Of a stretch of 64,000 nucleotides of DNA, positions 24,894 to 33,899 are shown one piece after another (the first letter of the stretch is position 1; each line of letters starts with the position of its first letter). Source of the DNA: Arthrobacter bambusae (lineage in GTDB: Bacteria; Actinomycetota; Actinomycetes; Actinomycetales; Micrococcaceae); the NCBI RefSeq assembly GCF_022606295.1, contig NZ_JAHHZS010000010.1, positions 1 through 64,000 of the forward strand, given 5' to 3'. The notes beneath the pieces were generated by a model that did no database searches, was not told where the DNA came from, and saw nothing but the letters and a program-made list of their open reading frames with translations. The translations under genes and the position numbers were made by a program.

Positions 24894-25337
24894 ATGTCAC
24901 CGGATACCGCAAACCCCGTGGAGGTCCTGAACGAGGAAGAATGCTGGAATATCCTTTTGGGTGCGACGCTCGGGCGGTTGGCATTGAGCATCGCCAATGA
25001 ACCCGAGATCTATCCGATCAATTTCGTTGCCCACGACCGAAAAATTCTCCTCCGGACCAATCCCGGAGAGAAGCTGTTCGCGCTCACGATCAACGACAAA
25101 GTTGCGTTCGAGACGGACGGGGTCGGCAGCGATTCGGTCTGGAGCGTGGTGGTTAAAGGCAGGGCGCGGCAATTGGAATCCGGTGCCGAGATAGAAGCCG
25201 CAGAGAGGATTCCGCGCCAACAATTGACCTCTACCAAGAAGCGGGTTTTCGTTGAGATCATCCCGACGTCCATTACCGGGAGGCGCATTCACCGGGGGCC
25301 GGAAAGTGACGAGCTGGCCCCTGGCGACTTGTACTGA
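24894..25337 (+). CDS. Pyridoxamine-5'-phosphate-oxidase-fold protein
   Basis: 147 residues of the split-barrel flavin-binding family: EECWNILLGATLGRLALSI (the N-terminal hallmark CWxLL...GRLA), YPINFVAHDRKILLRTNPGEKL, and WSVVVKGRARQLE. Members bind FMN or F420 and reduce small molecules; several belong to the M. tuberculosis DosR regulon. Start is the ATG at 24894 (AAAGGA seven bases upstream); the earlier frame lies across the DosR-like box. Stands just downstream of that box. Confidence 0.85.
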   Translation: MSPDTANPVEVLNEEECWNILLGATLGRLALSIANEPEIYPINFVAHDRKILLRTNPGEKLFALTINDKVAFETDGVGSDSVWSVVVKGRARQLESGAEIEAAERIPRQQLTSTKKRVFVEIIPTSITGRRIHRGPESDELAPGDLY

Positions 25338-25360
25338 ACAGCAGCTGTTCACAGGAGATC

Positions 25361-26242
25361 TCAGCTGGGCCGGCGCACAACCAGGACCGGGCAGCTGGCG
25401 TGATGAAGCACAGCGTGGGCGGCCGAACCGATGGTACCCCGAATGAGTCCGCGTCCTTTCGTCCCGACGACGATGATGGAGGCATCTTGAGCGTCCGCCA
25501 GAATCGTGCCCGGGATTGATGAGCCGATCGGAGATCGTATCTGGAGATCAAGGCCCGGAACTGATTCTTGGGCATTCCGCGCCGCGGAGTCGAGAACGGC
25601 CTGGACGAGGAGATCTGCTTGGTCTTGAGTCGGGGTGCCCGCGTTTTGGAGATGGCGTGGAACCCAGTGTTCCTTCCGGACGTGCACCACTCGAAGGGCT
25701 GAACCCGCCAATGCAGCCAGGGTGCAGGCGTGCCGAAGCGGTAGTTCCCAATCGTCGACGTCGACGCCGACGACTACCGGCCCGCCGGGGTGTTCTCCGC
25801 AGCGGATGACGGCAACCGGGCAATCGGCTGTTGCCGCGAGTTCCAGGCTGACGGAGCCAATCAGCAGTCCCTTGAATCCCCCTGCGCCCCGGGTGCCGGT
25901 AACGAGCAGCGCGGCACCGGAAGAGAGGGTCCTGAGGTGTTCGGCCGGCCATCCAAAGACCAGCGTCGTTTTGACAGCCAATCCGGGAACCGTGTCATGG
26001 ACCTGTTCCACGCCATCGGTCAGAATGTCCTCCGCAGCGATGTCCTCCGCCGCGCGTCGCAACCCGCTGCCTTCGACGCCTGGCATCGGACCGGGCTCGG
26101 GGGTGATTGCCGGCCACAGGGAACTGTGGACCAAGTGGAGTCTGCAGTTCCGCTGAACCGCCTGGCGGGCAGCCCAGCGGACGGCCGGGACAGCCGCGGC
26201 GGACCCGTCGTACCCAACGATGATTTCTTCCGCGGTATCCAT
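25361..26242 (-). CDS. Universal stress protein, tandem UspA domains
   Basis: 293 residues: domain 1 from EEIIVGYDGSAAAVPAVRWAA with GTRGAGGFKGLLIGSVS, domain 2 from GPVVVGVDVDDWELPLRHA with GTKGRGLIRGTIGSAAHAVL; both keep the G-x2-G-x9-G-S ATP-binding signature. Start at 26240-26242, with AAGGAG five bases upstream. It follows the PPOX gene (26304-26747) on the same strand by 61 bases and is probably co-transcribed from the promoter with the box at 26840. Confidence 0.9.
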   Translation of the reverse strand: MDTAEEIIVGYDGSAAAVPAVRWAARQAVQRNCRLHLVHSSLWPAITPEPGPMPGVEGSGLRRAAEDIAAEDILTDGVEQVHDTVPGLAVKTTLVFGWPAEHLRTLSSGAALLVTGTRGAGGFKGLLIGSVSLELAATADCPVAVIRCGEHPGGPVVVGVDVDDWELPLRHACTLAALAGSALRVVHVRKEHWVPRHLQNAGTPTQDQADLLVQAVLDSAARNAQESVPGLDLQIRSPIGSSIPGTILADAQDASIIVVGTKGRGLIRGTIGSAAHAVLHHASCPVLVVRRPS

Positions 26243-26303
26243 GGTCTCCTTGCCCGTGAGCGTGTGTGAAACCGGAATGGCTCCGGGCTCACTTTCGATG
26301 GGC

Positions 26304-26747
26304 TCACTCCAGATGCACGTGGCGTCCGGTGACCCTGTGTGCCTGGATCCGGATAAAGAGGTTCCGTGCTCCACCGGCCCACGGCTCGGCCATGACCCTT
26401 CCCCATAGCCGGGTCAGCAGGTCCTTGTCCTCAACACGGGATGAGGCCCCACTGACCAGTACCGACCAACCTTCGGCCCGATCGGCACGTGAATCGTCTA
26501 TTTGAAAGGACGACCCGAGCGACGGGACTGCCTCGGCGATGGATCCATCTCCGGCCGTACGGAAGTAAATGGACTGGCCGTCGACCAGGTAATTCACGGG
26601 GAGGATTACCACCCTGCCTTGCTCAACAAAGCCAAAGCGGCCGGTGGTGTTTGAACGCAGGAGTTCCCAGCACTGTTCCTGGCTGAGTTCTTCCGCGACG
26701 TGCAGTCCGCCGTCAACGCGGCCTGCGTCCATGCTGGGGAGTGACAT
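26304..26747 (-). CDS. Pyridoxamine-5'-phosphate-oxidase-fold protein
   Basis: 147 residues. The family blocks EQCWELLRSNTTGRFGFVEQG, PVNYLVDGQSIYFRTAGDG and GWSVLVSGASSRVED are all visible, ending in RVTGRHVHLE. AGGAG lies five bases before the ATG. First gene of a two-gene unit with a universal stress protein; divergent from the SHOCT gene with a DosR-like box between them. Flavin type and substrate unknown. Confidence 0.85.
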   Translation of the reverse strand: MSLPSMDAGRVDGGLHVAEELSQEQCWELLRSNTTGRFGFVEQGRVVILPVNYLVDGQSIYFRTAGDGSIAEAVPSLGSSFQIDDSRADRAEGWSVLVSGASSRVEDKDLLTRLWGRVMAEPWAGGARNLFIRIQAHRVTGRHVHLE

Positions 26748-26839
26748 GCCTGCTCCTATATTCGATCGTCCGGGACACGATCGCGGGGATGAAGCCCCGC
26801 AACTCCCTGCAGCCTATTGAGCGCCCTTCTCCTGCTGTA

Positions 26840-26853
26840 GGGCCGAAAGACCC
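26840..26853. promoter_or_regulatory. DosR-like palindrome between PPOX and SHOCT genes
   Basis: GGGCCGAAAGACCC, the best match in the window to the DosR core GGGACTWWAGTCCC (11 of 14 positions). It lies 93 bases upstream of the PPOX gene and 89 bases upstream of the SHOCT gene. Confidence 0.65.
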
Positions 26854-26941
26854 TGCGGTGTGACTAAATGCCCTGTGGGAGGGATCAGTAACGGGCGACA
26901 CTGGATGCAGGTACGCAATCGAATTCAAAGGGAGATTGGCC

Positions 26942-27190
26942 ATGATGTGGGGATGGGGTGGAAACTTCGGCACCGGCGGCTGGATTGTCATGGGGCTGAT
27001 GATGTTGTTGGTCTGGGGTGGCATTGCCACCTTGGTTGTCCTCCTGCTGAGGGGAAACCACTCGCTCGGACGGGGTTTCCAAGGGCCCCCCGATGATTCC
27101 GAGCGTATCCTCAATGAGCGGTTCGCCCGGGGAGAGATCGACGAAACAGAACTCACGGCTCGCCGGGCTGCTCTCAGGCGCCGAGAATGA
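26942..27190 (+). CDS. Small membrane protein with SHOCT domain
   Basis: 82 residues: a Gly/Trp-rich start (MMWGWGGNFGTGGW), one transmembrane helix (IVMGLMMLLVWGGIATLVVLLL) and a C-terminal SHOCT motif (ILNERFARGEIDETELTARRAAL). The ATG at 26942 is preferred, with AGGGAG seven bases upstream; a TTG two codons before is in frame. SHOCT motifs are oligomerisation or anchoring modules of unknown function. Its stop is 18 bases from the convergent phosphoketolase stop. Confidence 0.82.
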   Translation: MMWGWGGNFGTGGWIVMGLMMLLVWGGIATLVVLLLRGNHSLGRGFQGPPDDSERILNERFARGEIDETELTARRAALRRRE

Positions 27191-27208
27191 CCCCCTCTCA
27201 CACAGACG

Positions 27209-29617
27209 TCAGGGAACGGGCGGTGTCCAGACCCAGTCCCGGATTTCCGGGAGGTCTTCGAAGTGCTCCAGGATGTAGCGCGTGTGCGCATCCAGCTGCC
27301 TGCGGCAGAAGTCGACGAGTTCATCCGCGCCCATGACTTGCCGGTGAACACGGCGCAGCGCTTCGAGGACCAGGTGGTAGCGGCTCATCTTGTTCAGGAC
27401 CACCATGTCGAAAGGGGTGGTGGTGGTGCCTTGTTCGTTATAGCCGCGGACGTGGAACCGCTCCGGGCGGGGTCTTCCATGCAGGAGTTGGTGCAGGGCC
27501 CGGGCGTAGCCGTGCCAGGCCATGATGACTTCTCCGTCTGCCGTGAACAGCTCTTCGAACTTCTCACCGGACAGGCCGTGGGGGTGGGTGTCCCGGGGCG
27601 GCAAAATCATGGCATCCATGACGTTGACAACGCGGACCACGAGTCCGGGCAGATGCCCTTGCAGCAACCAGGCTGCGGCGAGCGTCTCCTGGGTGGGGAT
27701 GTCCCCCGCGCAGGCCAGGACGACGTCGGGCACTGCCCGGGCGCCGTCGGTTTGCTCGTTCCCGGCCCAAGACCAAATGGACGCTCCTGCCGCGGCATGG
27801 CGCCTTGCCTCCTCCAGGGTGAGGTACTGCGGGTGCGGCTGTTTGTCCACGACCACCAGATTGACGTAGTCCTTGCTGCGCAGGATGTGGTCGGCGGTGA
27901 CGAGGAGGGTGTTAGCGTCCGGTGGCAGGTAGACGCGGGTGACCGTCCCCGACAGGGACAGTACCGTGTCGATCAGTCCGGGCCCCTGGTGGCTGAAGCC
28001 ATTGTGGTCGTTGCGCCAGCAGGTGGAGGTCAGGAGAATGTTCAGGCTCGGCACGGGGGCATGCCATTCAAGTTCCCGCGCATGCTGGAGCCATTTGGCG
28101 TGTTGGACGGTCATCGACGCGCTGACCATCGCGAAGGCCTCATAACTAGCGAAGAGTCCATGGCGGCCCGTGAGGAGGTATCCCTCCAGCCAGCCCTGGC
28201 ACAGGTGTTCGGAGAGGACTTCCATGACCCTGCCGCCCGGCGAGACATGGTCTTCGGCCAGGGCATGGTCGAAGGCCCTGGCCGGTTCCAGGAGACAGCG
28301 GTCGGTAGCCTCGAAGACTGCCCCGAGCCGGTTGCTGTTGGTTTCGTCAGGGCAGAAGAGCCGGAACCGTGCATCGGCGGCCGTGGCGATGTAGATGTCC
28401 CGGAGCAGTTCACCCAGGGGCCTGGTGGTCTCGAGGATGATCGATCCCCGCGGGGAAGCCGGCACCGCGTACCGTTCCAGCTCGGGGATCTCAAGGGCAG
28501 TCCCGGTCCCGCCCCGGCCTGCACGGGCTGCGCCCATGCGGAGGCTGCCCTCCGGAGCGAGCGCGGCCACTTCGGTGACGAACCGGCCTGTGTTGTCGAA
28601 GAGGGATTCCGGCCGGTACGAGCGCATCCAGGCCTCCAGCTGGGTCAGGTGTTCAGGATTCTCGCGGACGTTTGCCAAGGGCACTTGGTGCGAGCGAAAG
28701 GTTCCTTCGACGGGGACCCCGTCCACCACGGCTGGCCCGGTCCACCCTTTGGGCGTGCGCAGGATGATGGCGGGCCACGGGGCCGGGGCGTGCACGCCCT
28801 GGCTGCGCGCCGTGGATTGCAGTTCGCGGATACTCCCATACGCCCCGTCCATCGCTGCGGCGAGGGCGCGGTGGACAAGTCGGGGATCGTCGCCGGAAAC
28901 CGTCACCGGATCCCAGCCATGGGCCCTGAGCAGCGCCTCGACGTCCTCGTCGGATCTCCGGCCGAGAACGGTGGGGCCAGAGATCTTGTACCCGTTCAGG
29001 TGGAGTATCGGCAGCACGGCGCCGTCCCGGGCCGGATTGAGGAAGGACGGCGCTTTCCATGATGCTTCCAACGGGCCGGTCTCGGCTTCGCCATCGCCGA
29101 TGACGCAAGCGACGATCAGCCCGGGGTTGTCCATGGCCGCGCCGGTGGCGTGCATCAAGGAGTAGCCAAGCTCGCCTCCCTCGTGGATGGAACCGGGAGT
29201 GGCCGGACCGACATGGCTCGCGATCCCGCCCGGCGTCGAAAACTGCCGGACAAGACGCCGGAGTCCTTGGAGGTCCATCCCCGCTTTGGGATAGATCTCC
29301 GAGTAGGTGCCCTCCAGATAGAGGTTCGCGACGACGGCGGGGCCGCCATGGCCCGGACCCGCAACGAACAGGATTTCCGCCGAAGTTCGTTTGATCAGAC
29401 GATTTAGGTGGGCGTAGATCAACGACAAACCGGGGCTGGTTCCCCAGTGCCCAAGGAGCCGGGGCTTGATGTGGTGGGGGAGCAGCGGCTCCCGCAACAG
29501 GGGGTTTTCCTGGAGGTAGATCTGGGCCACCGTGAGGTAATTGGCTGCGGACCAGTACCGGTTCAGTAGCTCGAAGTCCTCGCTCGAAGCTTCCGTAAGG
29601 GAGGTTCCGGTTTCCAT
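27209..29617 (-). CDS. xfp: Phosphoketolase (xylulose-5-P/fructose-6-P)
   Basis: 802 residues, full length. TPP-dependent enzyme: LLGHWGTSPGLSLIYAHLNR near the N-terminus, GPGHGGPAVVANLYLEG, TPP/Mg motif IGDGEAETGPLEASW, and C-terminal EKFEELFTADGEVIMAWHGY and RGYNEQGTTTTPFDM. It cleaves xylulose-5-P (or fructose-6-P) with phosphate to acetyl phosphate plus glyceraldehyde-3-P (or erythrose-4-P). AGAGG precedes the ATG. With the acetate kinase 3 kb away it forms an ATP-yielding bypass of lower glycolysis. A DosR-like box lies 103 bases upstream. Confidence 0.96.
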   Translation of the reverse strand: METGTSLTEASSEDFELLNRYWSAANYLTVAQIYLQENPLLREPLLPHHIKPRLLGHWGTSPGLSLIYAHLNRLIKRTSAEILFVAGPGHGGPAVVANLYLEGTYSEIYPKAGMDLQGLRRLVRQFSTPGGIASHVGPATPGSIHEGGELGYSLMHATGAAMDNPGLIVACVIGDGEAETGPLEASWKAPSFLNPARDGAVLPILHLNGYKISGPTVLGRRSDEDVEALLRAHGWDPVTVSGDDPRLVHRALAAAMDGAYGSIRELQSTARSQGVHAPAPWPAIILRTPKGWTGPAVVDGVPVEGTFRSHQVPLANVRENPEHLTQLEAWMRSYRPESLFDNTGRFVTEVAALAPEGSLRMGAARAGRGGTGTALEIPELERYAVPASPRGSIILETTRPLGELLRDIYIATAADARFRLFCPDETNSNRLGAVFEATDRCLLEPARAFDHALAEDHVSPGGRVMEVLSEHLCQGWLEGYLLTGRHGLFASYEAFAMVSASMTVQHAKWLQHARELEWHAPVPSLNILLTSTCWRNDHNGFSHQGPGLIDTVLSLSGTVTRVYLPPDANTLLVTADHILRSKDYVNLVVVDKQPHPQYLTLEEARRHAAAGASIWSWAGNEQTDGARAVPDVVLACAGDIPTQETLAAAWLLQGHLPGLVVRVVNVMDAMILPPRDTHPHGLSGEKFEELFTADGEVIMAWHGYARALHQLLHGRPRPERFHVRGYNEQGTTTTPFDMVVLNKMSRYHLVLEALRRVHRQVMGADELVDFCRRQLDAHTRYILEHFEDLPEIRDWVWTPPVP

Positions 29618-29719
29618 GGGTTTGCCTCTTCCGGGGTCGACGGCCTGCCGAATGCACGCGTCTCTGGTGCCTGGACTGTTCCGGTCTTCACGGTGTCAGA
29701 TGCTCGGCCGGGGCGGTTA

Positions 29720-29733
29720 GGGCCATAGGGCCC
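29720..29733. promoter_or_regulatory. DosR-like palindrome between xfp and the P-type ATPase gene
   Basis: GGGCCATAGGGCCC, with arms GGGCC and GGCCC around ATAG. It is 103 bases upstream of xfp and 135 bases upstream of the divergent P-type ATPase gene. Confidence 0.65.
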
Positions 29734-29867
29734 TGGGCTGCGCCGCTGTGGCAGTCTCTAGGCAGCCGGATCTCCGCTAGTGCACGCGCGGGCTCCAAGC
29801 ACCTTTCCCAAGCCTTACCCTTATCCCAGGGCGACTCCCTCAGGCGACGCATTCGAACGGATACGGC

Positions 29868-32555
29868 ATGTCAGATATCAACGTCAAGGAACGGCACTCA
29901 GTCCAGCTGCCGATCAACGAGGCCGCATGCCTTCCTCCGGACCAAGTGCTCGAACACCTCGGCTCCGGCCCGACCGGCCTGACGAACCAAGAAGCCGCCG
30001 CGCGCCTTGCAGAACTCGGCCCCAACGCCGTGCGGACCCACCGGGCCAACGGCTGGGCGGTGTTGGGCCGGCAGTTCGCCAGTCCCATCCTCATCCTGCT
30101 GATCATCACGGCCGGCCTGTCCCTGTTCCTGGGCGATGCCACCAATTCGATCGTGATCGGCGTGATCCTCCTGGTCAGCGTGGGTTTGGGCTTCACCAAC
30201 GAGTTCCGCGCCGAACGCGCGTCCGAAGCCCTGCACTCCCGCGTGACCCACCGCGCCACTGTGCTGCGCGACGGAACCACGGAGGACGTCAACGTGACCG
30301 CATTGGTGCCGGGCGACGTCGTGCACCTGAGCCTGGGCGCGATCATCCCCGCCGACATCCGCCTGCTCAGCACCAAGAACCTCCTCTGCGACGAGAGCAT
30401 CCTGACGGGGGAGTCCCTGCCAGCCGGGAAGGATCCGGCTCCTGTGGCGCCCGGCTCGTCCCTGGGCGACCTCGCCTCCTGCATCTTCATGGGAACTGTC
30501 ATCCAGTCCGGCGGCTGCACTGGCGTCGTGGTAGCGACCGGGGCCCGCGCCGAATTCGGCCGTATCGCGCTGGGCCTGGGAGAACGCCAACCCCAGACCG
30601 AATTCCAGCTCGGGCTGAAGCGGTTCTCGTTCCTGCTGTTGCAGGTGGCTATCGGGCTCACCACGCTGATCTTCATCGCGAACCTGCTGTTGCAGCGCCC
30701 GCTCGTCGAGTCGCTGCTGTTCTCCCTCGCAATCGCCGTCGGCATCACGCCGCAGCTGCTGCCCGCCGTCGTGAGCACCAGCCTCGCTACCGGCACCCGC
30801 CAGCTGGCCCGGCGGAAAGTGTTGGTCAAACGACTGGTCTGCATCGAGGACCTGGGTGACATGGACATCCTGGTCACCGACAAAACCGGCACCCTCACTG
30901 AGGGACGCATCAGTTTCACCGGAGCGCTGCCCGCCTCACCGGAGGTGTCCGACGTCGAACTCGTCACCTTGGGTCTGCTGGCCACTGAAACCGACTATGC
31001 CGAGGCCAAGCAATCCACGGCCGGGCAGAACCCGCTCGACGCCGCACTGTGGGAAAGCGCCCGGGCCGCGGCCTTTGATCCCGACCGCTTCGAGCGCCTC
31101 GACTTGATCGACTTCGACCACCAGCGCCGCCGCACCAGCGTCCTCGTGCGGGAAGCCGGCGGCCCGGCACGTCTGGTTACCAAGGGCGCCCCGGAAGACG
31201 TCCTCGCCCTCTGCGGGCCGACGCCGCCGAATGTCCAGGCCATGCTGGATGAACAGTTCGACGCCGGATCGCGCGTCGTCGCGGTGGCTACCCGCCCATC
31301 CCCGGAGCTGAGTAAGATCACGCCTCCCGACGAAAAGGCCCTCGTCCTCGCAGGATTCCTCGTTTTCCTCGATCGCCCCAAAGCGAACGCGAAAGAATCG
31401 CTCGAACGCCTGGCCACGCTGGGCATCTCCGTGAAAATCGCCACGGGAGACAACGCCAAAGTCGCCGAAAAAGTCTGTTCCGAGCTTGGTGTGATTTCCG
31501 GTGGAACGCTTGTCGGCGCGGACGTTGACGCTCTGTCCGATACCGAATTGGCCGCCGCCGCCCGGCAATCCACCATCTTTGCGCGTGTCTCGCCCGAACA
31601 GAAGGCGCGGATCATCACACTGCTCCGCCAAAGCGGCGGAGCAGTGGGCTTCATGGGCGACGGCGTCAACGACGCCCTGGCCCTTCACAAAGCGGACATC
31701 GGGATCTCCGTGGACAGCGCCACGGACGTCGCCAAGGACGCTGCCGATGTGGTCCTTTTGGAAAAGGACCTGGGCGTCCTTGCCGAGGGCGTGATGGAGG
31801 GCCGGAGGATCTTCGCGAACACCATCAAATACGTGCTGATGGGAACGTCCAGCAACTTCGGCAACATGTTCAGCGCCGCCACGGCGTCGGTGGTACTGAG
31901 CTTCCTGCCCATGCTGCCGGGGCAGATCCTGCTCAACAACCTGCTCTACGACAGCGGCCAGCTGGCCATCCCTGGCGACCGCGTGGACAAGGAACAGCTG
32001 CTGGCACCCTCGCACTGGAACATCGCCTTCATCCGGCGCTTCATGTTCCTTTTCGGGCCGATCAGCTCAATCTTCGACTTTGCGACCTTCGCGCTGATGC
32101 TTTTCGTTTTCAACGCCGTCCCGGGGGAGTTCCGGGCGGGTTGGTTCATCGAATCGATCGCCACGCAGACCCTCATCATTTTCGCCATCAGGACCCGGCG
32201 GGTTCCGTTCCTGCGAAGCCGTCCTTCAGTTGGCCTCTTGAGCGCCTCCTTGGGAGTCGTCGCCGCGGGGATCTTCCTGCCGCTGTCACCGTTGGCCGGC
32301 CTGTTGGGTTTCGATCCTTTGCCGGTGCCGTTCTTCCTGGCTCTGCTAGGGATGGTGGTCATCTACATGGTCATGGTGGAATTCGCCAAGAGCGTGTTCT
32401 TCTCCCGCGCCGCGCAGCAGTTGCCGGGCGTGCCGACGCGGATCCGGCGTCGGCCGGAAACCCACCGCATCTCCCGCCGCGCCGCCCGCTTCAGCGCACC
32501 GGTTGTCGCGGTTGTGCCAAGGCGTCCAGTGCGTCGGCGGCCTAAGGGTCAATAG
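29868..32555 (+). CDS. mgtA: P-type ATPase, Mg-importing (type IIIB, MgtA-like)
   Basis: 895 residues: actuator motif LTGES, phosphorylated D338 in DKTGTLTEG, nucleotide domain with KGAPEDVLALC, hinge GDGVNDALALHKADIGISV, and ten predicted membrane segments with AVGITPQLLPAVV in M4. Overall architecture is that of MgtA-type magnesium ATPases, though M4 differs slightly from the AVGLTPEMLP consensus, so another cation is possible. A basic, Arg-rich tail closes the protein. Its last 14 bases overlap the end of ackA (convergent). Divergent from xfp with a shared DosR-like box, reminiscent of CtpF in the M. tuberculosis DosR regulon. Confidence 0.88.
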   Translation: MSDINVKERHSVQLPINEAACLPPDQVLEHLGSGPTGLTNQEAAARLAELGPNAVRTHRANGWAVLGRQFASPILILLIITAGLSLFLGDATNSIVIGVILLVSVGLGFTNEFRAERASEALHSRVTHRATVLRDGTTEDVNVTALVPGDVVHLSLGAIIPADIRLLSTKNLLCDESILTGESLPAGKDPAPVAPGSSLGDLASCIFMGTVIQSGGCTGVVVATGARAEFGRIALGLGERQPQTEFQLGLKRFSFLLLQVAIGLTTLIFIANLLLQRPLVESLLFSLAIAVGITPQLLPAVVSTSLATGTRQLARRKVLVKRLVCIEDLGDMDILVTDKTGTLTEGRISFTGALPASPEVSDVELVTLGLLATETDYAEAKQSTAGQNPLDAALWESARAAAFDPDRFERLDLIDFDHQRRRTSVLVREAGGPARLVTKGAPEDVLALCGPTPPNVQAMLDEQFDAGSRVVAVATRPSPELSKITPPDEKALVLAGFLVFLDRPKANAKESLERLATLGISVKIATGDNAKVAEKVCSELGVISGGTLVGADVDALSDTELAAAARQSTIFARVSPEQKARIITLLRQSGGAVGFMGDGVNDALALHKADIGISVDSATDVAKDAADVVLLEKDLGVLAEGVMEGRRIFANTIKYVLMGTSSNFGNMFSAATASVVLSFLPMLPGQILLNNLLYDSGQLAIPGDRVDKEQLLAPSHWNIAFIRRFMFLFGPISSIFDFATFALMLFVFNAVPGEFRAGWFIESIATQTLIIFAIRTRRVPFLRSRPSVGLLSASLGVVAAGIFLPLSPLAGLLGFDPLPVPFFLALLGMVVIYMVMVEFAKSVFFSRAAQQLPGVPTRIRRRPETHRISRRAARFSAPVVAVVPRRPVRRRPKGQ

Positions 32556-33723
32556 CGGCGGCCCGTTGACACGCCGGATCATCCGAAAGAACGACGGCGG
32601 CTGTCGCCTCCGCGATAGCCCGTTCCTCGTCACTGGGGACGACCAGGACAGGAAACCTTGATCGGTCGGTGCTGATGGTGCGGATGCCTGTGTCCCGGGA
32701 CTGGTTCCTGACCTCGTCGACGTAGAGACCGAGCGGCCCGAGCAGCGACAGCACGCGCGACCTGAACTCGATGGAATGCTCACCGATCCCACCGGTAAGA
32801 ACCAGTGCCTCGGCCCCGCCGACAGCCATGTTGTAGGCGGCGATGTATTTTGCCAGCCGGTAGGCGGCCATGTCGGAGGCGAGGATGGCCCGGGGATCCC
32901 CGCGTAGCGCTGCGTCCTGAACCGAGCGCATGTCGGCTGAACCGGCCACGCCCAAGAGGCCTGCACGATGGTTGAGGAGATTATCGACCTCATCCGGGCC
33001 GAGGCCGCGGCGCTGGAGAAAGGTGACAACGGACGGGTCAAGATCACCGGAACGGGTACCCATGACCAGCCCCTCCAGCGGTGTCATACCCATCGAGGTA
33101 TCGGCGCTGTGGCCGTTCTTAACCGCGGTGACGGACGCGCCATTCCCAAGGTGCGCGACAACAGCGTTCAGTGAACCTACCGAGACGCCAAGGAACGCCG
33201 CTGTGTCGCGGCACGCCATCTCGACGGAGATCCCGTGGAAACCGTACCGCCGGATCCCGTGTTTCGTATAGAGGGCCTCGGGAACGGCATAGCGGGACGC
33301 AAACTCAGGCATCGTGTGGTGGAATGCCGTGTCGAACACAGCGACCTGCGGCGTATCCGGCCAACGCTCGGCCGCTGCCCGCATGCACGCCACACTTGCC
33401 GCGTTATGGAGCGGCGCCAACTCGCCAAGTTCCTGGATGGTTGCCATGATGTCCGGGGTGACGCGGACGGGGGAGCTGAAGCGTTCCCCGCCATGGACCA
33501 CCCTGAACCCGATTGCGTCTGGGCGTTCCCCGCCCGGCATGTCCCGGACGGCAGCATCGATCTCGTCGAACACGTTGCCAAGGAAGACGGGATCCAGCGT
33601 GCCCCCTTGCGTGCCGTCGATGGCCCGTTCCAGCAGGATCCCGGGCTTAACTTCAGATGTGCCGATTCGACGCAGGTGGTACTTCAAGGATGAGGAACCT
33701 GGATTCAATACAAGGATCAGCAC
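32542..33723 (-). CDS. ackA: Acetate kinase
   Basis: 393 residues: N-terminal LVLNPGSSSLKYHL, VVHGGERFSSPV, FDTAFHHTMPEFASRYAVP, RRYGFHGISVEMA, AHLGNGASVTAVKNGHSADTSMGMTPLEG (noted in parts) and a C-terminal LTGGIGEHSIEFR. It converts acetyl phosphate + ADP to acetate + ATP. No phosphotransacetylase is adjacent; acetyl phosphate would come from phosphoketolase. The start is GTG at 33721-33723 with AAAGGA seven bases upstream. A DosR-like box is 92 bases upstream. Confidence 0.95.
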   Translation of the reverse strand: MLILVLNPGSSSLKYHLRRIGTSEVKPGILLERAIDGTQGGTLDPVFLGNVFDEIDAAVRDMPGGERPDAIGFRVVHGGERFSSPVRVTPDIMATIQELGELAPLHNAASVACMRAAAERWPDTPQVAVFDTAFHHTMPEFASRYAVPEALYTKHGIRRYGFHGISVEMACRDTAAFLGVSVGSLNAVVAHLGNGASVTAVKNGHSADTSMGMTPLEGLVMGTRSGDLDPSVVTFLQRRGLGPDEVDNLLNHRAGLLGVAGSADMRSVQDAALRGDPRAILASDMAAYRLAKYIAAYNMAVGGAEALVLTGGIGEHSIEFRSRVLSLLGPLGLYVDEVRNQSRDTGIRTISTDRSRFPVLVVPSDEERAIAEATAAVVLSDDPACQRAAAIDP

Positions 33724-33814
33724 GCCGATGTCCTTTCACGAAGACCGCGCGGTACCGGGCTTTGGGACGCGATCCCCCTCAGGGAACATAACCCGGAAAC
33801 TGCGTGCGCTGGGA

Positions 33815-33828
33815 GGGTCTTCCGGCCC
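33815..33828. promoter_or_regulatory. DosR-like palindrome between ackA and a universal stress gene
   Basis: GGGTCTTCCGGCCC lies 92 bases upstream of ackA and 72 bases upstream of the divergent universal stress gene. A second, weaker palindrome, GGGACGCGATCCCC, is at about 33766-33779. Confidence 0.6.
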
Positions 33829-33899
33829 TTGCATGTCACCTTTGCAGCCGACGAAACTGGGGAGAGAATGCCGCTGGTTCCAGGAAGGCACGTGCGCTC

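Noticed and set aside
27263..29062. 599-codon plus-strand frame
   Set aside because: Shadow of phosphoketolase; high-GC third positions on one strand produce long open frames on the other.
30936..32015. 359-codon minus-strand frame
   Set aside because: Antisense shadow of the P-type ATPase gene.
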